Source of the DNA: Prevotella sp.
GTDB taxonomy: Bacteria; Bacteroidota; Bacteroidia; Bacteroidales; Bacteroidaceae
NCBI GenBank assembly: GCA_017645645.1
Contig: JAGCOB010000008.1
Location: 1 to 64,000 of the forward strand
Direction: 5' to 3'
Length of the DNA: 64,000 bases
Made by a program: the position numbers and the translations under genes. This document shows, one piece after another, positions 50,830-59,046 of the stretch (positions within the stretch are counted from its first letter, which is position 1; each line of letters starts with the position of its first letter). Under the pieces are notes generated by a model. The model was not told the DNA's origin. It did no database searches and saw nothing but the letters and a program-made list of their open reading frames with translations.

Positions 50830-52557
50830 TTATTTCTTTTCGGTTTGTACTTGTGTCATCACACGGAGGAAGTTGCCTCCCCAGATTTTCTGGATATCCT
50901 TGTCAGCATAGCCACGTGCCATCAGTCGGCGGGTGAAATTCAGCAACTCGGAAGAGTCGGCAAGTCCACGGATGCCTCCGTCTCCATCGAAGTCAGTGCC
51001 CAGTCCGACATGGTCGATACCCATGACCTCAATAGCGTGTTCGAGATGGGCGATGGCATCCTCTATCGTCGCCTCCCCGTCAGGACGAAGGAAACCATGA
51101 TAGAGGGTGATTTGCATCACACCGCCCTTGGCTGCGAGGGCACGCATCTGGTCGTCAGTGAGGTTACGGGGATGGTCACAGAGAGCACGACAACTGCTAT
51201 GGCTGCATACGATGGGCAGTTTGCTGATCTCCAAAGCATCGTAGAAACTCTTCTCGCTGGCATGACTGAGATCGACCATAATGCCCAGGCGGTTCATCTC
51301 GCGGACGACTTCCTTTCCAAAGGCACTGATACCATTGTGAGTCTGATTTCCCTTCGCGGAGTCGCAGATATCATTGTCGCCGTTATGGCAGAGAGTGATA
51401 TAAACGATTCCCCTTTCGGCGAAATATTTCAGGTTATCCAGTTTTCCGTCAAGGGCAATACCGTTCTCAATGCCCAGCATGATACTTTTCCGCCCGTTAC
51501 GCTTGTTCTCCCAAAGATCGTTGGGTGTCCGTGCAAGAGCAAGATAAGACTGATGGCTTGTCACAATATTCTCTATCTTGTCAAAGATACGGTCGGCAAA
51601 AGCCTTAGGCTGTTCAGTAGGCTGGGGGAGGTATGCCACCATGATGGTAGCATCCTGATGCCCCTCTGTCATTTTATGCAAGTCGACGAGTAGTCTCTCG
51701 TCACGGCTCCCGAAGTCAACACCCTGAGGAAAGAACATCGGGGTGTCGCAATGGGTGTCAAGGGTCATGATGTGCTGGTGCATCATACATGCCTGATGAT
51801 AGGATGTCGCCTCACGGACAAGCCACTCAAAGAGAGGCAGTCCATCGTCAAGACATTCGGGATGCCATTGTACGCCGATGATACTCTTGAACTCACGACT
51901 CTCCATCGCCTCAATGATACCGTCCTCCGATTTCGCCACAACGCAGAACTTGTCACCACAGTCACAGACTGCCTGATGGTGGAAGGAATTAACGTTGAGC
52001 GTGGAACGGTTAGCGGTTAACGTGTAGAGTTGAGAGAGGATAGAGTCTTTCTCGATGACGACTTTGTGAGTAGCGACGTTACGGTCTTCTTTCTGGGAGT
52101 GGTTGAGGGTGGCGATGTCTGTGATGTCTTGCTTGACCTTTCCACCCAAAGCCATAGCGAGGGTTTGGATGCCCCTGCAGATACCCAAAATAGGAATCTG
52201 GCGGTTATAGGCAAGACGGGTGATGAAGAGTTCTGGAAGGTCACGTTCCTCGTTGATTTCACCCAGTTTCGGATCAGGTTCTTCGTCTGCATAGCGAGGG
52301 TCATAGTCGCCTCCTCCGCTGAGTATCAGTCCGTCAACCATCTCCAGCGTGTTGATGATGACATCCGTATCGGCAAGAGGAGGGATGATGACAGGAACGC
52401 CTCCTGCCTTCTCAACCGATTTGTAATAACCTTCAGCGAGTTTACAGGTCAGTTCACCATAATTGCCCGTGATACCGATGACGGGTTTATGGGTTGTCTC
52501 AGGAAATGTCGAATAGACATTCTCTGTCAACAGCGACTGCCAGTCATAACGTTTCAT
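50830..52557 (-). CDS. C26 glutamine-amidotransferase-like plus M19 dipeptidase fusion
   Basis: The product has 575 residues. Residues 1-245 are a class I glutamine amidotransferase/gamma-glutamyl hydrolase (PuuD-like) domain with Cys in GICRGIQTLA near 131 and His in GVQWHPECL. Residues 255-575 are a membrane dipeptidase (M19) domain with DTHCDTPM, MVDLSHASEK, SHSSCRALCDHPRN and GLGTDFDGDGG. No signal peptide is seen, so it is cytoplasmic. The two activities could together degrade gamma-glutamyl peptides; this is inference. A run of seven 7-bp units (51988-52036) encodes LTANRSTLNVNSF in the C26 part. Confidence 0.88.
   Translation of the reverse strand: MKRYDWQSLLTENVYSTFPETTHKPVIGITGNYGELTCKLAEGYYKSVEKAGGVPVIIPPLADTDVIINTLEMVDGLILSGGGDYDPRYADEEPDPKLGEINEERDLPELFITRLAYNRQIPILGICRGIQTLAMALGGKVKQDITDIATLNHSQKEDRNVATHKVVIEKDSILSQLYTLTANRSTLNVNSFHHQAVCDCGDKFCVVAKSEDGIIEAMESREFKSIIGVQWHPECLDDGLPLFEWLVREATSYHQACMMHQHIMTLDTHCDTPMFFPQGVDFGSRDERLLVDLHKMTEGHQDATIMVAYLPQPTEQPKAFADRIFDKIENIVTSHQSYLALARTPNDLWENKRNGRKSIMLGIENGIALDGKLDNLKYFAERGIVYITLCHNGDNDICDSAKGNQTHNGISAFGKEVVREMNRLGIMVDLSHASEKSFYDALEISKLPIVCSHSSCRALCDHPRNLTDDQMRALAAKGGVMQITLYHGFLRPDGEATIEDAIAHLEHAIEVMGIDHVGLGTDFDGDGGIRGLADSSELLNFTRRLMARGYADKDIQKIWGGNFLRVMTQVQTEKK
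51988..52036 (-). repeat. 7-bp repeat in the C26-M19 gene
   Basis: Plus-strand units ATTAACG, TTGAGCG, TGGAACG, GTTAGCG, GTTAACG, TGTAGAG, TTGAGAG; degenerate but with regular spacing. Confidence 0.7.
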
Positions 52558-52560
52558 AGG

Positions 52561-53034
52561 CTATTCTTCTATACTGACGGGAATCTCACGCTTAATACTC
52601 TGTTCGAGGGAAATGAGTGTCTCTGTAGCCACTACGCCGGGAATATCCTGCAGTCGACCATTGAGCAGGTGCATCAATTGTTCATTGTCGCGGGCATAGA
52701 GTTTCACTAACATGGTGTAGGGACCTGTGGTGAAATGACACTCTACGATTTCAGGGATGTGTTGCAGACATTCTACTACATCCTTATACATAGAACCACG
52801 TTCCAAAGTGATACCCACATAGGTGCAGGTGCTATAGCCCAAGCTCTTGGGGTTGACATCAAAGCCACTGCCCATGATGACGTTCGCCTCTATCAGGTGC
52901 TGTACACGCTGATGGATGGCTGCGCGGGAAACATTACACTCTGCGGCGACATCCTTAAAAGGGATGCGTGCGTTCTTTGACAGGATATTCAGGATTTTCT
53001 TGTCGAGATTGTCAATTTTGTCTGTAGTTGCCAT
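52561..53034 (-). CDS. Lrp/AsnC family transcriptional regulator
   Basis: The product has 157 residues. The N-terminal HTH (LDKKILNILSKNARIPFKDVAAECNVSRAAIHQRVQHL) and C-terminal RAM/AsnC effector domain (TYVGITLERGSMYKDVVECLQHIPEIVECHFTTGPY, shown by IPEIVECHFTTGPYTM) are complete. Family members respond to amino acids as octamers or dimers. A 13-bp palindrome overlaps its promoter start. It lies 3 bp upstream of the C26-M19 fusion, so the regulator may control peptide or amino acid metabolism. Confidence 0.93.
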   Translation of the reverse strand: MATTDKIDNLDKKILNILSKNARIPFKDVAAECNVSRAAIHQRVQHLIEANVIMGSGFDVNPKSLGYSTCTYVGITLERGSMYKDVVECLQHIPEIVECHFTTGPYTMLVKLYARDNEQLMHLLNGRLQDIPGVVATETLISLEQSIKREIPVSIEE

Positions 53035-53055
53035 ATTGATAATGGGGTCTTAAGT

Positions 53056-53077
53056 TTACAATTTGTAAGCAAAAGTA
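53056..53077 (-). promoter_or_regulatory. Lrp-gene promoter with palindromic operator candidate
   Basis: The minus-strand -7 box TACTTTTG (53077-53070) is followed at once by the palindrome TTACAA-T-TTGTAA (53056-53068 on the plus strand), at the expected transcription start. This position fits autorepression. Confidence 0.6.
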
Positions 53078-53167
53078 GGTAAATTAATCGATATAAGCAA
53101 CAATTTGCAAAGAAATTTGCAGAAAATTAAACAAAAAGAGCAGATTTTTGTTCTGCTCCCTTTGTTT

Positions 53168-54034
53168 TTATTTGTCTAAGATGTCCAAAAGTTCGATTTT
53201 GAAGATCAGCATGGAGAAAGGTTTGATGTCATTTCCTTGCTGTCGCTCGCCATAGGCCAGTTCCTGTGGGATATAGACCTCCCATATAGAGCCGACAGGC
53301 ATATAGGTAAGTGCCTCCATCCATCCTTTAATGAGTTGGTTGCAACGGAACTCAGCAGGCTCACCACGCTTGTAGGAACTGTCGAAAACCTTACCGTCGA
53401 GGGTACGTCCTTCATAATGTACCTTTATTTTCTGGGTAGCGGTAGGGATTGCTCCTTTGCCTTCCTGAATGACCTTATACTGTATTCCCCCCTTGAGGGT
53501 CTTTATATCCTTTTTCTTGGCATTCTCGGCAAGGAACTTTTCCCCAGCAGCCTTGTTGTCACCATATTTCTTCAGTGCCTCCTCGCTCTTGACAGACTGT
53601 ATCAGTGCTTGTGCCTTTTTATTTGCCTCCTGTACGGTCATCAGTCCGTCCTTGCCGGTAACACCGCAGATAAATCCCTTCATGAAGAGTTCTTGGGAGA
53701 TACTTTGTGTGGAGTCGTTACCGAAAAGATCGCTGTTGATACCCTTGAGCATCCGTCCTGTAATCTGCATGCCAATCTGGGTGCCTGCATAGTAGGCTGC
53801 CTTCCGCTTGTCATTGCTGTTGTCAACAGACTCTTTCAAACCTTTAATGAAATCGTCCATGTATTGTGGATCGATATTCAACTGCTTAGTCAGGTAGTCT
53901 GTTAAGCCTTGTGTCTGAGTCATACCCAATGTATAACTCAAGGTATCTATACGTGACTGTAACTTCTGTGCACTTATGGCGTTAAAAGAGGCACCCGTCA
54001 CAAGGACGAGTGCCGCAATGATGATTTTTCTCAT
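53168..54034 (-). CDS. FKBP-type peptidyl-prolyl isomerase, exported
   Basis: The product has 288 residues. The signal peptide (IIAALVLVTGASFNAISAQ) ends near residue 22. The N-terminal Mip-like dimerisation region (about 25-170) precedes an FKBP domain (VHYEGRTLDGKVFDSSYKRGEP; GWMEALTYMPVGS; LAYGERQQGNDI). It catalyses proline isomerisation in the periplasm. It is closely similar to the next upstream gene, 3 bp away, which indicates a tandem duplication. Confidence 0.92.
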   Translation of the reverse strand: MRKIIIAALVLVTGASFNAISAQKLQSRIDTLSYTLGMTQTQGLTDYLTKQLNIDPQYMDDFIKGLKESVDNSNDKRKAAYYAGTQIGMQITGRMLKGINSDLFGNDSTQSISQELFMKGFICGVTGKDGLMTVQEANKKAQALIQSVKSEEALKKYGDNKAAGEKFLAENAKKKDIKTLKGGIQYKVIQEGKGAIPTATQKIKVHYEGRTLDGKVFDSSYKRGEPAEFRCNQLIKGWMEALTYMPVGSIWEVYIPQELAYGERQQGNDIKPFSMLIFKIELLDILDK

Positions 54035-54037
54035 AGA

Positions 54038-54922
54038 TTATTTCTTCTTAGGATTCACCTCCAGCAACTCAATCTTGAAAATGAGCATGGAGAACGGCTT
54101 GATGTCATCACCCTGCTGACGAGCACCGTATGCCTGTTCCTGAGGAACATAGACTTCCCATACAGAACCTGCAGGCATATGAACGAGAGCTTTAGTCCAT
54201 CCCTTGATAACCTGGTTGCAACGGAACTCAGCAGGCTCACCACGCTTATAGGAACTGTCGAAGACCTTACCGTCGAGGGTACGTCCCTCATAGTGTACCT
54301 TTACACGAGAGGTATCTGCGGGAATGGCACCAGTTCCTTCCTTGATGACCTTATATTGGACACCACCGTCAAGTGTCTTCACGCCTTCTTTCTTGGCATT
54401 CTCAGCGAGGAACTTCTCACCAGCCACCTTGTTAGGACCATACTCTTTCTCCATCGTTCTAGCCTTGATGGTCTGCATCAGCGACTGAGCAACTATCTGG
54501 GCAGAGTCTACAGTCATCAGACCGCCTTTACCTGTTGTACCACTGATGAAACCTGCCATAAAGTTCTTCAGGGAGATCGTCTTGGTAGAATCTTCGCCAA
54601 ACAACTCGTGGTTGATACCTTTTACCATCTGGTTGCTGATTTGCTGACCAATCTGGATACCAGCGTAATAGGCTGCCTTTTTCTTGTCGTCACCGGCGTT
54701 GGCACCTTCGTTAAGTCCTTTGATAAACTCGTCCATGTAGGCTGTGTCAATACCCAGACGATTAACGAGGTAATCTTTCAGACCGTTAGTTTGAGCCATA
54801 CCAATGGCATAACTGATTGTGTCAATGTCACTCTTCAGGTTTGCCTTGGGAGTGCCCATACCGCAAGAGAACAATGTGACTGCGGCAACTGCTGCAAGAG
54901 CAGCAAAAGTAAACTTTCTCAT
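54038..54922 (-). CDS. FKBP-type peptidyl-prolyl isomerase, lipoprotein
   Basis: The product has 294 residues. The signal sequence ends in lipobox LFSCG with Cys near 20, unlike its paralogue. The same Mip-like N-terminal part and FKBP domain follow (VHYEGRTLDGKVFDSSYKRGEP; GWTKALVHMPAGS; QAYGARQQGDDI). It is probably anchored in the outer membrane as a chaperone. It is the middle gene of the three FKBP genes. Confidence 0.92.
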   Translation of the reverse strand: MRKFTFAALAAVAAVTLFSCGMGTPKANLKSDIDTISYAIGMAQTNGLKDYLVNRLGIDTAYMDEFIKGLNEGANAGDDKKKAAYYAGIQIGQQISNQMVKGINHELFGEDSTKTISLKNFMAGFISGTTGKGGLMTVDSAQIVAQSLMQTIKARTMEKEYGPNKVAGEKFLAENAKKEGVKTLDGGVQYKVIKEGTGAIPADTSRVKVHYEGRTLDGKVFDSSYKRGEPAEFRCNQVIKGWTKALVHMPAGSVWEVYVPQEQAYGARQQGDDIKPFSMLIFKIELLEVNPKKK

Positions 54923-54990
54923 TTTGTTCTTATTGTTTAATGATTAATATCCTTCGTTATTACGTTATTCCGATATAACGTTAAATCGAC

Positions 54991-55596
54991 CTACATCACC
55001 TGAATAAGCTCCACATCAAAGATGAGGGCTGCGTAAGGAGGAATAGAGGCACCTGCGCCACCTTCGCCATAGGCAAGACGATAGGGGATGAAGAAACGGT
55101 ATTTGGCACCTTCCTGCATCAACTGCAGACCTTCCGTCCATCCGGCGATGACTTGCTGGAGTCCGAAGACGGCAGGCTCACCGCGCTGGACACTGCTGTC
55201 AAAGACAGTACCGTCGATGAGGAAACCTTCATAATGACACTTTACAGAGTCCTTGGCAGAAGGTTTCTTACCGTTACCTTCCTTTAACACCTGATACTGA
55301 AGACCACTGGGCAGTGTGATGACACCGTCCTTCTTGGCATTCTCAGCAAGGTATTTCTCACCAGCCTCCTTATGTACCTTTCCCTGTTCGGTACGTTGTT
55401 TGTTGATTTTCTCTTCCTGTGCGGCAAAATACTCCTGCACGATCTGCTGGGCATCACGGTTGGACACCTTTAATTCATTGCCTGCTATCACATCCTTGAT
55501 AGCAGTGGCAAAATCATCGATATTCAGCTCTGTGGCTCCCATCTGTGCCAACTGGCGACCAATACCTAAGCCCAGAGCATAACTTACCTTATCCAT
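54991..55596 (-). CDS. FKBP-type peptidyl-prolyl isomerase, no signal peptide
   Basis: The product has 201 residues and starts MDKVSYALGLGIGRQLAQMG, a Mip-type dimerisation region with no signal peptide, so it is probably cytoplasmic. A complete FKBP domain follows (CHYEGFLIDGTVFDSSVQRGEPAVFGLQQVI, with AVFGLQQVIAGW; LAYGEGGAGASIPPYAAL). The size fits FKBP22-like enzymes. It lies 68 bp before the lipoprotein paralogue. Confidence 0.92.
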   Translation of the reverse strand: MDKVSYALGLGIGRQLAQMGATELNIDDFATAIKDVIAGNELKVSNRDAQQIVQEYFAAQEEKINKQRTEQGKVHKEAGEKYLAENAKKDGVITLPSGLQYQVLKEGNGKKPSAKDSVKCHYEGFLIDGTVFDSSVQRGEPAVFGLQQVIAGWTEGLQLMQEGAKYRFFIPYRLAYGEGGAGASIPPYAALIFDVELIQVM

Positions 55597-55627
55597 TTTT
55601 CTCTATAATATAATAAAATATGTAACT

Positions 55628-55894
55628 CTATTTATTGATCTTCTCTCTATATTCGGTAGGACGAGGTCCATACACGACCTTACGCTCCTCAAATTGTTTT
55701 TGATAATCCTTGAAACTGCTGATTTGTTGTTGCAGGTTATGAATCTCACTCTCCAAGATAGCATTCTTCTCTTGGAGTTGTTTGATTTCCTCCTGAGCTG
55801 CATTATAGTTTTTCTGGGACACACAAGAACCAAAGCCCAAAGTCACTATAATGGCAGAGAGCACAGCATTAATGGTATGACGAATCCTTTTCAT
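55628..55894 (-). CDS. Small coiled-coil lipoprotein, probable partner of the radical SAM protein
   Basis: The product has 88 residues. The signal sequence INAVLSAIIVTLGFGSC gives a lipobox Cys at 24. Residues 30-70 form a Glu/Gln-rich coiled coil (EEIKQLQEKNAILESEIHNL). The C-terminus reads VVYGPRPTEYREK. The family TIGR04134 (lipoprotein of the rSAM/lipoprotein system) is known for an LGF.SC start and a YGTP/YGxP motif; the resemblance suggests a short variant of it. The gene lies 67 bp downstream of the TIGR04133-type radical SAM gene but has its own -7 box. Modification of the lipoprotein by the enzyme is inference. Confidence 0.75.
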   Translation of the reverse strand: MKRIRHTINAVLSAIIVTLGFGSCVSQKNYNAAQEEIKQLQEKNAILESEIHNLQQQISSFKDYQKQFEERKVVYGPRPTEYREKINK

Positions 55895-55928
55895 AATTCA
55901 AGAATTTTTGAATTTGGGTGCAAAATTA
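55895..55928 (-). promoter_or_regulatory. Promoter and inverted repeat before the small lipoprotein gene
   Basis: TAATTTTG (minus strand, 55928-55921) is the -7 box. AATTCAA and TTGAATT (55895-55914, 6-nt spacer) form a 7-bp inverted repeat that directly touches the ATG. Confidence 0.55.
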
Positions 55929-55961
55929 GTAGTTATAATTGAATAATCTCTTAAATAAAGA

Positions 55962-57050
55962 TTATTTAACCATCTTATCGGCATTATGAATACGTTTTAA
56001 ATGACAGAGAATAAGATTGCCCTCGCTGTCTCGGAGATGCATACCATTACCGCGACAATAACGCCAATAGCGACATCTTTTACATTCATCCTTACGCATC
56101 CACTCGCGGTGGCGGTAGGGAGCATAGCGGTTTTCCCAAACCTCCATGAAGTCGTCCTCATAGATATTTCCCTGTTTATAGTCGGCACGGATACTGGCAC
56201 AGGCAGCAATAGAACCGTCAGCCATGACAGAGCCTACCGTTACCCCAGCCTGACAGTCGAAGAACATCTCGCGGACTTCTCCCTCATAGCGTCCAAGGAA
56301 GCCTTCACACCCGTAGGAGGCATTGATTTTTCCTTCCAGACGGGTCTGGCGGATGAAATCGAGCATTCCCCGATACTGCTCATCACTGATCTGCATCATC
56401 GGGTCGTTGGCGGCACGTCCTACGGGAAAGATAGAATAGATACGCCAGTAGCCGATACCCTTGCTGATAAGGTAGTCACGCATAGCAGGCAATTGGTCAT
56501 AGTTATGTTGATTGACACAAGTGACGACATCAGAGGTGATTTGCGGATGTTGGGCGAAGAGGTCCAGGGTCTGGTCGACCATCCGAAAACTCTGCGGATG
56601 ACGGCGCATCCAGTTATGGTTCTCCTCTAGTCCGTCCATACTGACAGTGATACTGTGCATGCCTGATTCCTGTAAGGATTCAAAACGTTCTGGAGTCAGG
56701 ATAAGTCCGTTGGTTACCATTCCCCAGGGGAAACCACGCTCGTAGATTCCCTGTCCGCATAATTCCAGATCGTCACGTAACAGAGGCTCTCCACCAGTGA
56801 TGGTCACAAAAACCCGATGAGGGTCCGTCTTCTGGGCAATACTGTCGAGTACGCGGAAGAAATCCTCACGGGGCATGTCTTTTACTTCGGAGAGTTTCCT
56901 GCAGTCACTTCCGCAATGTCGGCAACTCACATTACAACGCAAGGTGCATTCCCAGAAGAGTTGTCTCAGGGGATGCTCCTTGCGGATGTTCCGACTGATC
57001 TGTGCTGCCAGTTCAAGGGCAATGCGCTTGCGGAAGGTCAGTTCACCCAT
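55962..57050 (-). CDS. Radical SAM/SPASM protein, TIGR04133 type (rSAM/lipoprotein system)
   Basis: The product has 362 residues. The radical SAM cluster motif CNVSCRHC gives Cys 39, 43 and 46. SAM-binding features include TGGEPLLRDDLE. The SPASM region holds Cys 266, 284, 323, 326, 332 and 349 (CQAG; ACASIR; ECKRCRYWRYCRGNGMHL). The overall layout, ending in the ..CRGNGMHLRD motif, fits the TIGR04133 rSAM/lipoprotein family of Bacteroidetes. The partner lipoprotein lies downstream. The enzyme overlaps the upstream permease gene by 8 bp and may be transcribed from the xpt promoter. Confidence 0.9.
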   Translation of the reverse strand: MGELTFRKRIALELAAQISRNIRKEHPLRQLFWECTLRCNVSCRHCGSDCRKLSEVKDMPREDFFRVLDSIAQKTDPHRVFVTITGGEPLLRDDLELCGQGIYERGFPWGMVTNGLILTPERFESLQESGMHSITVSMDGLEENHNWMRRHPQSFRMVDQTLDLFAQHPQITSDVVTCVNQHNYDQLPAMRDYLISKGIGYWRIYSIFPVGRAANDPMMQISDEQYRGMLDFIRQTRLEGKINASYGCEGFLGRYEGEVREMFFDCQAGVTVGSVMADGSIAACASIRADYKQGNIYEDDFMEVWENRYAPYRHREWMRKDECKRCRYWRYCRGNGMHLRDSEGNLILCHLKRIHNADKMVK

Positions 57051-58368
57051 TCTTCCTTTGTGGATTCTCTTTATTATCTTTGGGTAAGACGAGGTTCAGT
57101 ATGACGGCAAGTAGGAAGACCACTGCGACGCAGTTCTCTGCGAAGACGGTCTGAATCATCTGCGGGAAGATAGAGAACATACCTGCTGCCTGCGTGAATC
57201 CAAGTCCCACACTCAAAGACATGGCGACGATAATCATATTACGGTCGCTGAACCCACAGTTGGAAAGCATACGGAAACCGGCAAACATGATAGAGCCAAA
57301 CATCATGATGGTACAACCGCCCAGTACTGCTTGCGGGATGGTTGTGAGGAGAGCACCCACGGCAGGGAAGATGCCGCCTAATATCATAATACAGGCACCA
57401 GTGGCAATAGCAAAGCGGTTGACGACACCCGACATAGCGGCCAGACCCACATTCTGGCTGAATGAGGTGATAGGCGTACAGCCGAAGAGTCCTGCCACAC
57501 TGCTCACAAAACCGTCACAGGCAACGCTGGATCCCATTTCCCTTTTATGGGTGGTTCTATTCAAGGCACTTGAACACAGCGCACTGGTGTCACCGATGGT
57601 CTCTGTAGCAGAAACGAAATAGATGGCGAGGATGGAAAGGAATGCTCCTAAGTTGAATTCCGGTTTGAAGGGCATGAAGTTTGGCAGGGATACAACTCCG
57701 ACATTTTGCAAGCCAGCGAAGTCGACCATTCCCATGCAGACGGCAAGGATATAACCGGCTATCAAACCAATGAGGACAGACAGGGAACGAAGAAATCCTT
57801 TGGAGAATATCTGGAAACCCAGACACACCAATAGGGTGAATGAGCCGACAATCCAGTTGTTCATAGAGCCGAAGTCAGCAGCACCCTGTCCTCCGGCAAA
57901 CGAGTTGGCACCGATAGGCAACAACGAGAATCCGATGGCTGTCACTACAGTGGCTGCTACGACATGGGGGATAAGTTTGGTCCAGTAGTTGGGAAACAGT
58001 CCCAGTAATCCCTCGATGATACCACCGAGGATGACGGCACCCATAAGGACACCCATGCCTTGTGTCGTGGCAATGGCAAGAGAGGCAGAGAGAAATGTGA
58101 AACTGATACCCATGACGATGGGCAGACGGGAACCGATGCGCCAGATGGGATAGAGTTGGATGAGGGTTCCTATACCAGCGATAATCATACAGTTCTGGAT
58201 GAGTGTCGAACTGATGGCAGGACTGATGCCTGCCACATTGGCAAGGATGATAATAGGGGTGATATTCGCTACGAACATCGCCAATACGTGTTGTAGTCCA
58301 AAGGGTATGGCTTGTGCTATGGGCACCTTGCCGTCCAACTCATAAAGCTTACTGTTATTATTTTCCAT
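57043..58368 (-). CDS. NCS2 family uracil/xanthine permease
   Basis: The product has 441 residues and about 12-14 membrane segments. Family features are PFGLQHVLAMFVANITPIIIL (QHVLAMF), the signature region GLFGCTPITSFSQNVGLAAMSGV, and a Glu-containing SATETIGDTS. It imports a nucleobase with a cation; pairing with xpt 6 bp upstream suggests xanthine or guanine. It overlaps the radical SAM gene. Confidence 0.93.
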   Translation of the reverse strand: MENNNSKLYELDGKVPIAQAIPFGLQHVLAMFVANITPIIILANVAGISPAISSTLIQNCMIIAGIGTLIQLYPIWRIGSRLPIVMGISFTFLSASLAIATTQGMGVLMGAVILGGIIEGLLGLFPNYWTKLIPHVVAATVVTAIGFSLLPIGANSFAGGQGAADFGSMNNWIVGSFTLLVCLGFQIFSKGFLRSLSVLIGLIAGYILAVCMGMVDFAGLQNVGVVSLPNFMPFKPEFNLGAFLSILAIYFVSATETIGDTSALCSSALNRTTHKREMGSSVACDGFVSSVAGLFGCTPITSFSQNVGLAAMSGVVNRFAIATGACIMILGGIFPAVGALLTTIPQAVLGGCTIMMFGSIMFAGFRMLSNCGFSDRNMIIVAMSLSVGLGFTQAAGMFSIFPQMIQTVFAENCVAVVFLLAVILNLVLPKDNKENPQRKNG

Positions 58369-58374
58369 GATATT

Positions 58375-58944
58375 TTATTTTAGTTTAATCTTGTTATCCT
58401 CCAGTGACTCGATAATGGCAAGCGACTCTATACGACGGATGCCTGCCTCTTGCAATACTTTCCTGCCGTGTTGGAATTCCTTCTCGATGATGAAGCCCAT
58501 GCCTACGATGGTGGCTCCTGCCTGACGGCAGAGGTCTATGATACCCAGCCCGGCATTACCATAGGCAAGGAAGTCGTCAACGAACAATACCCTGTCTTCT
58601 TTCGTCAGATACTCACGGCTGACGGTCAGGGGATATTCTCGTTGCTTGGTGAATGAGCGTACCGTCGACTCATAGAAATCCTCCATAGTGGAAGGTTTCT
58701 TCTTCTTGGCAAAGACGACGGGCAGTTCCATCAGATAACCCAGCATAATGGCAGGGGCGATACCTGATGCCTCCACGGTCACAATTTTGTTGATGTCCTC
58801 GTCAGCGAAACGACGGATAAACTCAATGGCAATCTGTTTCATCAAGTAAGGGTCCATCTGGTGGTTGATGAAACGGTCTACTTTCAGGATGCCGCCCTCT
58901 AGGCAGCGTCCGTCTTGCATGATTCTGTCGCGTAATACTTTCAT
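58375..58944 (-). CDS. xpt: Xanthine phosphoribosyltransferase
   Basis: The product has 189 residues, the usual length. The PRPP-binding motif is [14 protein letters not shown], followed by [12 protein letters not shown]. It converts xanthine to XMP in purine salvage. The promoter box TATTTTTG is at 58972-58965. No purine riboswitch is visible in the 30-nt leader. Confidence 0.94.
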   Translation of the reverse strand: MKVLRDRIMQDGRCLEGGILKVDRFINHQMDPYLMKQIAIEFIRRFADEDINKIVTVEASGIAPAIMLGYLMELPVVFAKKKKPSTMEDFYESTVRSFTKQREYPLTVSREYLTKEDRVLFVDDFLAYGNAGLGIIDLCRQAGATIVGMGFIIEKEFQHGRKVLQEAGIRRIESLAIIESLEDNKIKLK

Positions 58945-58964
58945 GGTGTTTCTGTTTAATTTTG

Positions 58965-59024
58965 CAAAAATAACAAATATTTCTCAATTCTCAGTTGTCA
59001 ACTCTCAATTATTTATTATTTTTG
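58965..59024. promoter_or_regulatory. Divergent promoters and 7-bp repeat between xpt and sirtuin genes
   Basis: The minus-strand TATTTTTG (58972-58965) serves xpt and the plus-strand TATTTTTG (59017-59024) serves the sirtuin. Between them are 7-bp units CTCAATT, CTCAGTT, GTCAACT, CTCAATT (58983-59010). Confidence 0.65.
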
Positions 59025-59046
59025 CAAAAAATAAATAGAAAGGCTT

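Noticed and set aside
58945-58964. Purine riboswitch ahead of xpt
   Set aside because: The leader between the promoter box and the ATG is only about 20-30 nt, too short for the aptamer.
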